DNA from: Cellulomonas gilvus ATCC 13127
GTDB lineage: Bacteria; Actinomycetota; Actinomycetes; Actinomycetales; Cellulomonadaceae
DNA length: 64,000 nucleotides
Direction of reading: 5' to 3'
NCBI RefSeq assembly: GCF_000218545.1
Contig: NC_015671.1
Span: forward strand, 2,790,001-2,854,000
Below, one piece after another: positions 27,551-35,512 of this stretch. The notes beneath the pieces were generated by a model that was not told the origin of the DNA, ran no database searches, and saw only the letters and a list, made by a program, of their open reading frames with translations. The position numbers and the translations under genes are program-made. Each line of letters begins with the position of its first letter. The stretch's first letter is position 1.

Positions 27551-28431
27551 CAGATCACCGGCACGAAGTCGTCGGTCAGGGCGCCCTGCAACCACTGCGC
27601 CCACTGCCCCCACACGCCCGTGACCAGCGCGAGCCCCAGCACGACGAGCAGAGCGCCGCCCAGGCGCATGACCGCGACGCGGTGCCGGCGCAGGAATGCG
27701 AGCGCGCGCGTGGACCGCTCGACGCCGAGCGCCACCAGCACGAACGGCAGCCCGAGGCCGAGGCAGAACGCGACCGCGAGGAGCGCGCCGCGCCACGCGG
27801 AGGCCTGGTCGAGCGACAGCGCGTAGATCGCCGCGAGCGTCGGGCCCATGCACGGGGTCCAGCCGAGCCCGAACGTCATGCCGAGCAGCGGTGCGCCCCA
27901 CAGCCCCGCGCGCGGCGCGAGGTGCAGCCGGCGTTCGACCTGCAGGAACGGGACAAGCCCCGTGAACGCGAGCCCCATCAGCACGACGACGACGCCGAGG
28001 ACGCGCGTGAGCGTGTCCGACCACGGGAGCAGCGCGGCGCCCACGGTGCCCGCCAGGACCCCGAGCACGACGAACACGAGCGTGAAGCCCGCCACGAACA
28101 GCCCGACGCCCGCCAGCAGCCGGCGGCGGTCCGCCCGGTCGAGCGCGGGGCCGTCGGCCGCGGGGGCGACCGGCGCCGGCACGGGACCCGCGGGCAGCAC
28201 TCCCGGTGCGGTGGGCACGGCCAGCACGCGCGGGGCACCCGACGCGCCGCCGGTCATGCCGCCCAGGAACCCGACGTAGCCGGGCACGAGCGGCAGCACG
28301 CACGGGGACGCGAACGACACGAGTCCCGCGAGCACCGCGACCGGGACCGCGAGCAGCAGCGAGCCGCTGAACGCGGTGGTCGCGAACGCGTCCCCCGCAT
28401 CGGCCAGCACGGGCGCGAACGTGGCGCTCAC
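27550..28431 (-). CDS. ccdA: Cytochrome c biogenesis protein CcdA
   Basis: A 293-residue membrane thiol-electron carrier, moving reducing power from cytoplasmic thioredoxin to extracytoplasmic TlpA-type proteins. It has the two redox cysteines in conserved helices: [20 protein letters not shown] and [15 protein letters not shown]. The segment between the first two helices (about residues 60-95) is longer than usual and rich in Ala/Pro. The GTG start at 28431 overlaps the tlpA-like stop (GTGA). Confidence 0.93.
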   Translation of the reverse strand: MSATFAPVLADAGDAFATTAFSGSLLLAVPVAVLAGLVSFASPCVLPLVPGYVGFLGGMTGGASGAPRVLAVPTAPGVLPAGPVPAPVAPAADGPALDRADRRRLLAGVGLFVAGFTLVFVVLGVLAGTVGAALLPWSDTLTRVLGVVVVLMGLAFTGLVPFLQVERRLHLAPRAGLWGAPLLGMTFGLGWTPCMGPTLAAIYALSLDQASAWRGALLAVAFCLGLGLPFVLVALGVERSTRALAFLRRHRVAVMRLGGALLVVLGLALVTGVWGQWAQWLQGALTDDFVPVI

Positions 28432-29030
28432 GACGCGGCCGCGACCTGCTCGTCGAGCAGGTCGTCCACCACGGTGCGCAGCGTCGAGGCGTCGAGCAGC
28501 CCGAGCACGCGTGCGGCGACCTTGCCCTGACGGTCGAGCACGACCGTCGTCGGGACCGCGCTCACCGCGACGATGCCCTGCAACGACGCGACCGCGGCCC
28601 CGGACGTGTCCTCGAGGCTCGGGTACGGCACCGAGAACGTCTTCTGGAACGGCTGCGCGGCGCCCGCCGCGTCGACCGAGTTGATGCCCAGCACGTGCAC
28701 GCCCCGGTCGGCGTAGTCCTGCGCGAACGCGACCAGGTCGGGCGCCTCGGCGCGGCACGGCGGGCACGCCGCGTACCAGGTGTTGAGCACGACGACGTCG
28801 CCACGCCAGTCCGCGACGTCACGCGCCTGGCCCTCGAAGTCCGTGCCCGCGAGCTCGACGGGACCCTGCCTGCTGCCCGCGGGCCACGTCGTGGTCGAGC
28901 CGTCACCCGACTGGTAGCCCTGGTCGACGCTCTGCTCGGTGGGGGGCGCCTGCCCACCCGCGCAGCCCGCGAGCGCGAGCGCACCCGCGAGCAGGAGCGC
29001 CGTGCCGGTGGTGCGTCGCCGCATGCTCAC
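28428..29030 (-). CDS. TlpA/ResA-like thiol-disulfide lipoprotein
   Basis: A 200-residue thioredoxin-fold lipoprotein. The N-terminus [20 protein letters not shown] has a lipobox LAGC (Cys23). The active site is [11 protein letters not shown] (Cys89, Cys92), and [16 protein letters not shown] holds the cis-Pro loop. It would reduce apocytochrome c cysteines outside the membrane. I chose GTG 29030 because it overlaps the upstream stop (GTGA), as elsewhere in this operon; ATG 29024, two codons later, is the alternative. Confidence 0.88.
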   Translation of the reverse strand: MSMRRRTTGTALLLAGALALAGCAGGQAPPTEQSVDQGYQSGDGSTTTWPAGSRQGPVELAGTDFEGQARDVADWRGDVVVLNTWYAACPPCRAEAPDLVAFAQDYADRGVHVLGINSVDAAGAAQPFQKTFSVPYPSLEDTSGAAVASLQGIVAVSAVPTTVVLDRQGKVAARVLGLLDASTLRTVVDDLLDEQVAAAS

Positions 29031-29770
29031 GCCCCCGCCACCGTGGCCGCACCCGGCAGGAGCGCCGCGGCCGGCTCGGCGTAGCCCACCGACACGAGGC
29101 GGTCGTCCTCGTAGCGCAGGCTGGTGAGCGACGCGAGCGCGCACTGCCGGCGCCGGGGGTCGTGCCACAGCCGGCGGTTCTCGAGCGCGAGCCGCGTGAC
29201 CCAGACGGGCAGCTGGTGCGAGACCAGCACGACCTCGTGGCCCCGGGCCAGGTCCCGCGCGTCCGCGACGGCGGCCAGCATGCGGTCCACCTGACCGCGG
29301 TACGGCTCACCCCACGAGGGCCGGAACGGGTTGCGCAGGTGCGGCCAGTGCTCGGGGTGGCGCAGCGAGCCGTCGCCCACGCCGAACGTCTTGCCCTGGA
29401 AGTGGTTCTCGGCCTCGATCAGCCGGGGGTCCGTGCGGATCTCCAGCCCGAACGCGGCCGCGATCGGCGCGGCGGTCTCCTGCGCGCGCTCGAGCGGCGA
29501 GGCGATCACGGCCACGACGTCCCGGCGCGCCCCGGTCGGCATCGCCGCGGCGACCGCGGGCGTGACGACGTCATCGGCCTCGGCGTCCACGACACCCTGC
29601 GCGTCGAGCCACGCACCGTCGTAGGTGCGGCCCGCCAGGTGGGTGGCGACCAAGCGCGCCATCGCGCGCCCCCGCGCGGACAGGCGGTAGCCGGGCAGGC
29701 GTCCGTAGAGCACGCCGTCGGGGTTGTGCACCTCACCGTGGCGCATGAGGTGGACGGTGGTGGCGACCAT
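29027..29770 (-). CDS. Histidine phosphatase (phosphoglycerate mutase-like) family protein
   Basis: A 247-residue protein with the catalytic N-terminal motif LMRHGEVHNP and the second motif ASPLERAQETAAPI. The later VVLVSHQLPVW contains the second catalytic His. Its substrate is unknown, and it is not a true glycolytic mutase by sequence pattern. It is the first gene of the cytochrome c maturation operon, in the same order as Rv0525-Rv0529 of M. tuberculosis. This suggests coordinated expression and not necessarily a role in haem ligation. Confidence 0.88.
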   Translation of the reverse strand: MVATTVHLMRHGEVHNPDGVLYGRLPGYRLSARGRAMARLVATHLAGRTYDGAWLDAQGVVDAEADDVVTPAVAAAMPTGARRDVVAVIASPLERAQETAAPIAAAFGLEIRTDPRLIEAENHFQGKTFGVGDGSLRHPEHWPHLRNPFRPSWGEPYRGQVDRMLAAVADARDLARGHEVVLVSHQLPVWVTRLALENRRLWHDPRRRQCALASLTSLRYEDDRLVSVGYAEPAAALLPGAATVAGA

Positions 29771-29819
29771 GGGGCCCAGTGTCCCTCACCGGCCTGGGTG
29801 GTCGGGGCGGGTCAGCAGG

Positions 29820-30317
29820 TCACTCGGAGTGACACGCCCCACCCGTCAGGTGGGTGCGCACGGCCTCGAACGCCTCGCCGAGCGCGCGGAACTGCTCGGG
29901 CGTCAGGACGTCGACGAGGTGGTCGCGCACCGACTGCACGTGCCCGGGTGCTGCGGCCACGAGCCGCTGCCACCCCGCATCGGTCATGACGCACTCCACG
30001 CCCCGCGCGTCCGACGCGCACTGCCGCCGCTCCACGAGCCCCTGCTCCTGCATGCGGCGGATCGTGTGCGTCAGGCGGCTGCGCGAGTGCGCGATGCCCG
30101 TCGCGAGCCCGGACATGCGCAGCGTGCGGTCGGGCGCCTCGGACAGCCGCACGAGCACCTCGTACTCGTGGATGGACAGGCCCGACTGCGCCTCGAGCTC
30201 GTGCGCGAGCACGTCGTTGAGCATCGCGCTGCCCACGCGCAGCGAGCGCCAGGACTGCTGCTCGTCGTCGGTCAACCAGCGCACCTGCGTCACGGGCGCG
30301 TCCGGGGTCGTGGTCAC
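29820..30317 (-). CDS. MarR family transcriptional regulator
   Basis: A 165-residue winged-helix regulator. The core has LSIHEYEVLVRLSEAPDRTL, then MSGLATGIAHSRSRLTHTIR as the recognition segment, and the wing with ERRQCASDARGVECVMTDAG. The GTG at 30317 has GGGTGG upstream and gives a normal MarR length; a longer open frame adds about 31 unlikely residues. It is divergent from yceI with a large inverted repeat between them, so it probably controls yceI and itself. Confidence 0.87.
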   Translation of the reverse strand: MTTTPDAPVTQVRWLTDDEQQSWRSLRVGSAMLNDVLAHELEAQSGLSIHEYEVLVRLSEAPDRTLRMSGLATGIAHSRSRLTHTIRRMQEQGLVERRQCASDARGVECVMTDAGWQRLVAAAPGHVQSVRDHLVDVLTPEQFRALGEAFEAVRTHLTGGACHSE

Positions 30318-30441
30318 GCCGCACCACCCTTCGTCCGGGGACGGCCGCACGGTCGGGCGGCCGTGACGCGAGGAGTCCTCCGCGGGCACGGTCCGGGTGA
30401 GGTGCACCACGCTGGGGTTGCGCGTCGGGTCCCACTGTAGT

Positions 30442-30476
30442 ACAACTTTGAACTATCAAGTTGTTGACCGTTCAAC
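30442..30476. promoter_or_regulatory. Inverted repeats between marR-like gene and yceI (candidate MarR operator)
   Basis: ACAACTT (30442-30448) and AAGTTGT (30458-30464) form 7-base arms with a 9-base AT-rich spacer. Next to it GTTGA (30462-30466) and TTCAAC (30471-30476) form a second, shorter repeat. This is the most AT-rich patch in the neighbourhood and lies 17-51 bases before the yceI ATG, where a repressor would block transcription. A possible -10 for the minus-strand gene is TACAGT at 30439-30434. Confidence 0.6.
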
Positions 30477-30492
30477 CGAACCGGGAGTCACC

Positions 30493-31035
30493 ATGACCGC
30501 GCTGCCCACCGAGCTCACCGCCGGCACCTGGACCATCGACCCGTCGCACTCCGAGGCCGCCTTCACGGTGCGCCACGCCGGCATCTCCAAGGTCCGCGGC
30601 ACCATCGGGATCACGGGTGGCGAGATCACGGTCGCCGAGGACGGCGCCTCGGTCACCGCGACGCTCGACCCCTCGACCGTCTCCACGGGTGACGCCAACC
30701 GCGACGGCCACCTCAAGTCGGGCGACTTCTTCGACGTCGAGGCGTTCGGCGAGTGGTCCTTCACGTCGACCGACGTGCGCCAGGACGGCGGCGACTACGT
30801 GATCGTCGGCGACCTGACGATCCACGGCGTGACGCAGTCGGTCGAGCTGGCCACCGAGTTCAACGGCGTGGCCGTCGACCCGTTCGGCAACACGCGTGCG
30901 GGCTTCGAGGCGAGCACCACGATCTCGCGCAAGGACTTCGGCCTGACCTGGAACGCCGCGCTCGAGGCCGGCGGCGTGCTCGTCTCCGACAAGGTCACGA
31001 TCACGCTCGACGCGTCGGCCATCAAGGCGGCCTGA
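30493..31035 (+). CDS. YceI family protein (lipocalin-like, isoprenoid-binding fold)
   Basis: A 180-residue protein with the YceI pattern. It opens GTWTIDPSHSEAAFTVRHAG, has HLKSGDFFDVEAFGEWSF in the middle, and ends with ISRKDFGLTWNAALEAGGVL and VTITLDA. Members form a beta-barrel that binds polyisoprenoids or amides. There is no signal peptide, so it is cytoplasmic here. The ATG 30493 has GGGAG upstream. It is divergent from a MarR-type gene that is likely to control it. It converges on rex, with a strong hairpin between. Confidence 0.93.
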   Translation: MTALPTELTAGTWTIDPSHSEAAFTVRHAGISKVRGTIGITGGEITVAEDGASVTATLDPSTVSTGDANRDGHLKSGDFFDVEAFGEWSFTSTDVRQDGGDYVIVGDLTIHGVTQSVELATEFNGVAVDPFGNTRAGFEASTTISRKDFGLTWNAALEAGGVLVSDKVTITLDASAIKAA

Positions 31036-31072
31036 CCTCGTCAGCCCCCGGCAGCCCCCGGGTGCACCCGGT

Positions 31073-31109
31073 CCGAGGACGTCGACCCCGCGCGGGTCGG
31101 CGTCCTCGG
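31073..31109. terminator. Bidirectional hairpin terminator between yceI and rex
   Basis: A 16-base arm at 31073-31088 pairs with 31094-31109, with one G-U type pair and a 5-base loop, between converging stops at 31035 and 31115. No T-tract is present on either side. Confidence 0.65.
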
Positions 31110-31114
31110 TCGTG

Positions 31115-31804
31115 TCACGCGTGGCGCGAGGCGTGGAACGCGAGGATCTGCAGCTCGCTCGCGACGTCGACGGCGCGCACCTCGACGTTCGGCGGGACGC
31201 GCAGCGCGCGCGGCGCGAACGTGAGGATGCCCGTGACCCCCGACGCGACGAGCGCGTCGGCCGCGTCCTGGGCCGCGTGCGCGGGTGTCGCGACGACGCC
31301 GATGGTCGCGCCCGTGCGCATCACGAGCGCCATGAGCGCGGCGGGCGGCTCGACGACGAGCCCTCCCACGCGCGTGCCGATCACCGCGGGGTCGGCGTCG
31401 ACGAGGCCCGCGAGCGTGAAGCCACGTTCGGCGAACCCGCCGTACGTCGCGAGCGCATGGCCCAGGTGCCCCACGCCGACGACGACGACGGCGCGCGTCG
31501 TCGCGACGCCCAGCACCGCGGCGATCCGACCCGCCAGGTGGTCCACGTCGTACCCCACGCCCCGCCGGCCGTACGACCCCAGGAACGACAGGTCCTTGCG
31601 CAGCTGCGCGGGCGTGACGCCCGCCGCCTGCGCGAGGCGCTCCGAGGTGACCAGCGCCGCACCGGCGCCCCGCACCGCGTCGAGCGCGTGCAGGTAGCCG
31701 GGCAGCCGCGCGACCGTCGCGGCGGGCAGCGGCTGCCCGGGCGTGGTGCCCGGCGCCCGGTCGTCCGCGCCGACCGGACCCGGCGGGACCTGCCGACCCG
31801 TCAT
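31115..31804 (-). CDS. rex: Redox-sensing transcriptional repressor Rex
   Basis: A 229-residue NADH-responsive repressor of fermentation and respiration genes. It has an N-terminal winged helix (LPGYLHALDAVRGAG; QAAGVTPAQLRKDLSFLGSY) and a Rossmann domain with VVVVGVGHLGHAL as the dinucleotide-binding loop. A C-terminal helix of the domain-swapped type follows. The start ATG 31804 gives the normal length. It begins 10 bases after the stop of a glutaredoxin-like gene, so the two form one transcript. Confidence 0.95.
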   Translation of the reverse strand: MTGRQVPPGPVGADDRAPGTTPGQPLPAATVARLPGYLHALDAVRGAGAALVTSERLAQAAGVTPAQLRKDLSFLGSYGRRGVGYDVDHLAGRIAAVLGVATTRAVVVVGVGHLGHALATYGGFAERGFTLAGLVDADPAVIGTRVGGLVVEPPAALMALVMRTGATIGVVATPAHAAQDAADALVASGVTGILTFAPRALRVPPNVEVRAVDVASELQILAFHASRHA

Positions 31805-31814
31805 CCGGACCCGC

Positions 31815-32111
31815 TCAGCGCGCCAGCGCGCGCCGCACGCGCGTCGCGTCGATCTGCCAGTAGCCCTGCCGGATGCCGTCGACCTCGACCACCGGCACCA
31901 GCTCGCCGTACTCGGCCAGGTCGCGGCCCGGCACGACGTCCCGGTCCACGTCCACCTCTCGCCACGCGACCCCGGCCCGCGCGGCCTCGTGCACCACGAC
32001 CTCACGTGCCGCGACGCACAGGTGGCAGCCGAGCCGCGAGTACAGGACCACACGGGGCTCGGGTGCGGCGGGTTCGGGTGCGGCGGGTTCGGGGAGCGCG
32101 GCGTCGGGCAC
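31815..32111 (-). CDS. Glutaredoxin-like (DUF836) protein
   Basis: A 98-residue thioredoxin-fold protein. An N-terminal Pro/Glu/Ala repeat (PEPAAPEPAAPEP) precedes VVLYSRLGCHLC, with the redox pair Cys29 and Cys32. The fold continues to VPVVEVDGIRQGYW. A thiol-redox role is likely, but the partner is unknown. It shares an operon with rex. The GTG at 32111 follows a TAGGGT box by 6 bases, which suggests leaderless initiation. Confidence 0.85.
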   Translation of the reverse strand: MPDAALPEPAAPEPAAPEPRVVLYSRLGCHLCVAAREVVVHEAARAGVAWREVDVDRDVVPGRDLAEYGELVPVVEVDGIRQGYWQIDATRVRRALAR

Positions 32112-32117
32112 AGGGCG

Positions 32118-32123
32118 ACCCTA
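32118..32123 (-). promoter_or_regulatory. -10 box of the leaderless glutaredoxin-rex transcript
   Basis: TAGGGT (minus strand), 6 bases, then GTG 32111. It is divergent from the GNAT promoter about 80 bases away. Confidence 0.5.
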
Positions 32124-32203
32124 GACCGCGCGGGGCCCACCGCGGCGGGCTTCGGCACGCCCCGGTCGCACGGCCGCGGCCCTGTCCCCCGTGGCACCGG
32201 GCC

Positions 32204-32209
32204 TAGGCT
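32204..32209 (+). promoter_or_regulatory. -10 box of a leaderless GNAT transcript
   Basis: TAGGCT, then 8 bases, then GTG 32218. No Shine-Dalgarno. Confidence 0.5.
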
Positions 32210-32217
32210 GGCCGACC

Positions 32218-32790
32218 GTGAGCCACGACGCGTCGCCCCGCAGCCCGCAGCCCGTGCCGCTCGTGCGCCGCGCCACGCCGCAGGACGTGCCCGACCTCGC
32301 CGCGCTCGCGGCGCTGACGTTCCCGCTCGCGTGCCCGCCCGGCTCGACCCCCGCGGACCAGCAGGAGTTCGTCACGCGCGTGCTGTCCCCCGCCGCGTTC
32401 GAGACGTACCTGGCCGACCCCGCGCGCACGGTGCTGGTGGCGCAGGGCCCGGCGGACGGGCCGGCGCTCGTGGGCTACACGATGCTCGTCGGCGGCGAAC
32501 CTGCCGACCCGGACGTGCGCGCCGCTCTCACGGTCACGCCCACGGTCGAGCTGTCCAAGTGCTACGTGGATCCGGCGGCGCACGGCTCGGGTGTCGCGGA
32601 CGCGCTCATGGCCGCGTCGCTCGCCGACGGCCGCGCACGTGGCGCGGCCGCGATGTGGCTCGGCGTCAACCAGCTCAACGAGCGCGCGCAGCGCTTCTAC
32701 GGCCGGCACGGGTTCGTCCGGGTCGGCACCAAGCGGTTCCGCGTGGGTGCGCGGCTCGAGCACGACTTCGTGCTCGAGCGCGCGCTGTGA
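32218..32790 (+). CDS. GNAT family N-acetyltransferase
   Basis: A 190-residue acetyl-CoA-dependent acyltransferase. Motif A is modified but visible (LSKCYVDPAAHGSGVADALM), followed by MWLGVNQLNERAQRFYGRHG and FVRVGTKRF, the usual motif B end. The substrate is unknown. I chose GTG 32218 because of the upstream TAGGCT box; an in-frame start 27 bases earlier is less likely. It converges on the GH43 gene, with only 3 bases between the stops. Confidence 0.87.
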   Translation: MSHDASPRSPQPVPLVRRATPQDVPDLAALAALTFPLACPPGSTPADQQEFVTRVLSPAAFETYLADPARTVLVAQGPADGPALVGYTMLVGGEPADPDVRAALTVTPTVELSKCYVDPAAHGSGVADALMAASLADGRARGAAAMWLGVNQLNERAQRFYGRHGFVRVGTKRFRVGARLEHDFVLERAL

Positions 32791-32793
32791 GGC

Positions 32794-33918
32794 TCACCCA
32801 GCGGCGTCCTGCTCCTCGCCCGTGGTGGCCACGGGCCATCCGTCGTCGTCCCACGCGAGCTCGCGGATCGCGAGCTGGAAGTCCCCGCCGAGCGCGGCGC
32901 TGTAGTAGTGGAAGGCCAGGTGGTCGCCGGACACGGACTGGCCCCCCGGGCCGATCATGTCCCCGTGGCTCGACAGGAGCTCGCGCCCGCCGTCGGCGGT
33001 CAGCTCGCGGCCCTCGTCGTCCACGTACGGTCCCGTCACCTCACGCGCGCGCCCCACGGCGATGTTGTACGTCGAGTCCGTGCCCTGGCAGCACGAGTCG
33101 CGCGAGAAGAACAGGTAGTACCAGCCGCCGCGCCGCACCAGGTAGGGCGCCTCGATCGCGTTGGGCGCGCCGATGCGGCTCGCGATGGTGACGGGCGTGG
33201 CGTCCGGGTCCGCGAGCTTGCCGTCGGGCCACGCGAGCTCGACGAGCTGCAGCCCGCCCCAGAACGACCCGAACGACATCCACGGCGTACCGGCCTCGTC
33301 GACCACCACGCCCGCGTCGATCGCGTTGTAGTCCTGCTCGCCCGCGGTGGACCGCATGACCTCGCCCTGGTCGACCCACGCGTAGTCCGGGTCGTCGGGG
33401 TCGAGCGTCGTGTTCGTCATCAGGCCGATGAGCGAGGTGTTCGAGCCGAACGTGGACGCGGCGTAGTACAGGTACCAGGTCCCGTCGTGCTCGACGACCT
33501 CGGGTGCCCAGAAGTTCTGGACCCCCGGGACCGCGTCGTACACCCACTGCGGGCGCGAGCCCGCGTCCCACACCGTGCCGATCTCGGTCCACGTGCGGCC
33601 GTCGTCCGTGGACCGGCGGATCTGCGGGGCGCCCAGGCCCACGCGCACGTCACCCGTGGAGAACACGTACCAGGGTTCGCCCGGGGCGCCCGCGACGAGC
33701 GCGGGGTCGTGCGTCCGCAGGTCGCCGGCGAGCTCGAGCGCGGTCGCCGCGGGCGCGTCGTCGCGCGTGAGCCACGTGATCGCTCCCGCGATCCCGAGCA
33801 GCACGACGAGCGCGCCCGCGACCAGTGCCGCACGCCGCCCCCGGGGCCGGGGAGAGGAGTCCCCGGCACCGGCCCCCGCAGCGGAGGAGGGCCCGTCGGG
33901 GGCGGCGTGCCCGCTCAC
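32794..33918 (-). CDS. Exported GH43 arabinan-active glycosidase (membrane-anchored or secreted)
   Basis: A 374-residue protein. A 30-residue polar N-terminus and RRAALVAGALVVLLGIAGA form a signal anchor or signal peptide. The five-bladed propeller starts with THDPALV (catalytic Asp). NFWAPEV, YNAIDAGVVVD (modulating Asp) and APNAIEAPYL (catalytic Glu) follow. SRDSCCQGTDSTYN fits endo-1,5-alpha-L-arabinanase-type GH43 enzymes. It would cut arabinan outside the cell. The GTG 33918 overlaps the GH51 stop (GTGA). It is the last gene of the operon that starts with the GH27 gene. Confidence 0.88.
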   Translation of the reverse strand: MSGHAAPDGPSSAAGAGAGDSSPRPRGRRAALVAGALVVLLGIAGAITWLTRDDAPAATALELAGDLRTHDPALVAGAPGEPWYVFSTGDVRVGLGAPQIRRSTDDGRTWTEIGTVWDAGSRPQWVYDAVPGVQNFWAPEVVEHDGTWYLYYAASTFGSNTSLIGLMTNTTLDPDDPDYAWVDQGEVMRSTAGEQDYNAIDAGVVVDEAGTPWMSFGSFWGGLQLVELAWPDGKLADPDATPVTIASRIGAPNAIEAPYLVRRGGWYYLFFSRDSCCQGTDSTYNIAVGRAREVTGPYVDDEGRELTADGGRELLSSHGDMIGPGGQSVSGDHLAFHYYSAALGGDFQLAIRELAWDDDGWPVATTGEEQDAAG

Positions 33919-35429
33919 GCCCGGGTGCCCAGGCGCACGACGTTCCAGGAGACCGGCGGCACCTCGACGCGCAGCCGTCCGTCGACGAGCTCGGCGCTCA
34001 CGTTCGCACGGGGCGCCACGCTCGTGTCGTCGTCGGCCGTCGCGGACCACGTGTGGTCCGGGTTGGCGAGCGTGCTCGCCTCGAGGAGCTGCAGGCCGGG
34101 GATCGAGCGCACGTCGACCTCGAGCAGTGCGGGCTGCGTCGTGGACCGGTTGACGGCGAACAGCGCGACCGCGCCGGTCTCGGCGTCGTACGTCGCGACC
34201 GCGTCCGCGAGCGCGGCGTCGCCGAACTTCGCGGTCTCGTACGTCTCGACGTCGATCGCGACCCGGAGCACCTCGCCGACCGCGTACCGCGACGCCTGCG
34301 CGAACGGGTGGAAGATCGTCTGCTTCCAGACCCGGCCGCCGGGCTCGGTCATGATCGGCGCGATCACGTTGACGAGCTGTGCGAGCGACGCCGCGTGCAC
34401 TCGGTCGGTGTGCCGCAGCAGGCTGATCAGCAGGTTGCCGACCACGACCGCGTCGGCCACGTTGTACCTGTCCTCGAGCAGCACGGGTGCCACGGGCCAG
34501 TCGTCGCCCGTGGGGGGCTTGGACTCGGCGCGGTGCTGGTACCAGACGTTCCACTCGTCGAACGAGATGTGGATCCGCTTGGCGAGCTTCTTGTGCGCGC
34601 GCACCGCGTCGGCGGTCGCGGCCACGGACTCGATGAAGTGGTCCATGTCGGTGGCCGACGCGAGGAACGAGCCCAGGTCGCCGTCCTCCTCCCAGTAGTA
34701 CGCGTGCGCCGAGATCATGTCGACGTACTCGTAGGACTCGCCGAGCACGATGCGCTCCCACTCGCCGAACGTGGGGATCGGGACGCCCGACGAGCCGCAT
34801 GCGACGAGCTCGAGGTCGGGCTGGACCATGCGCATGGCGCGGGCGGTCTCCGCCGCGAGCCGGCCGTACTCGTAGGCCGTCTTGTGGCCGATCTGCCACG
34901 GGCCGTCCATCTCGTTGCCCAGGCACCACATGCGGATGTCGTGCGGCTCGGGCGAGCCGTTCGCGACGCGCAGGTCCGACAGGCGCGTGCCCGAGCGGAC
35001 GTTGCAGTACTCGAGCAGGTCGAGCGCCTCCTGCACGCCGCGCGTGCCCAGGTTCACGGCCATCATCGGCTCGACCTGCGCCGCCTTGGTCCAGCGCATG
35101 AACTCGTCGACGCCGACCGTGTTCGGGTCGGTCGAGTGCCACGCGAGGTCGAGCCGGCGGGGGCGCTCGGCGAGCGGACCGACCCCGTCCTCCCAGCGGT
35201 AGCCCGAGACGAAGTTGCCGCCCGGGTAGCGCACGGTGCTCACGCCCAGCTCGCGCGTCAGCTCGACGACGTCCTGGCGGAAGCCGTCGGCGTCGGCGCT
35301 CGGGTGGGCCGGGTCGTGGATGCCGGTGTAGACGCACCGGCCGAGGTGCTCGACGAACGAGCCGAACGTGCGACGGCGCACGGGGCCCACGCGGAACGCG
35401 GGGTCGAGGGTGATGCGGACGGGGATCAT
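33915..35429 (-). CDS. Intracellular GH51 alpha-L-arabinofuranosidase
   Basis: A 504-residue retaining arabinofuranosidase that releases L-arabinose from arabino-oligosaccharides in the cytoplasm; no signal peptide. FGSFVEHLGRCVYTGI opens the barrel. The acid/base Glu173 lies in WCLGNEMDG and the nucleophile Glu292 in SFDEWNVWYQ. A C-terminal beta-domain ends the protein. The ATG 35429 has AGGAG at a normal distance. It lies 83 bases after the GH27 stop and overlaps the exported GH43 gene, so one transcript is likely. Confidence 0.95.
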   Translation of the reverse strand: MIPVRITLDPAFRVGPVRRRTFGSFVEHLGRCVYTGIHDPAHPSADADGFRQDVVELTRELGVSTVRYPGGNFVSGYRWEDGVGPLAERPRRLDLAWHSTDPNTVGVDEFMRWTKAAQVEPMMAVNLGTRGVQEALDLLEYCNVRSGTRLSDLRVANGSPEPHDIRMWCLGNEMDGPWQIGHKTAYEYGRLAAETARAMRMVQPDLELVACGSSGVPIPTFGEWERIVLGESYEYVDMISAHAYYWEEDGDLGSFLASATDMDHFIESVAATADAVRAHKKLAKRIHISFDEWNVWYQHRAESKPPTGDDWPVAPVLLEDRYNVADAVVVGNLLISLLRHTDRVHAASLAQLVNVIAPIMTEPGGRVWKQTIFHPFAQASRYAVGEVLRVAIDVETYETAKFGDAALADAVATYDAETGAVALFAVNRSTTQPALLEVDVRSIPGLQLLEASTLANPDHTWSATADDDTSVAPRANVSAELVDGRLRVEVPPVSWNVVRLGTRA

Positions 35430-35512
35430 GCGGAACAGCTCCTGTCGGTGGTGCGGGCTCGAGCGTGGTCGGGCGACGGTGCGGGACCGGGCGTCCGGGG
35501 ACGTCCGGTGGG

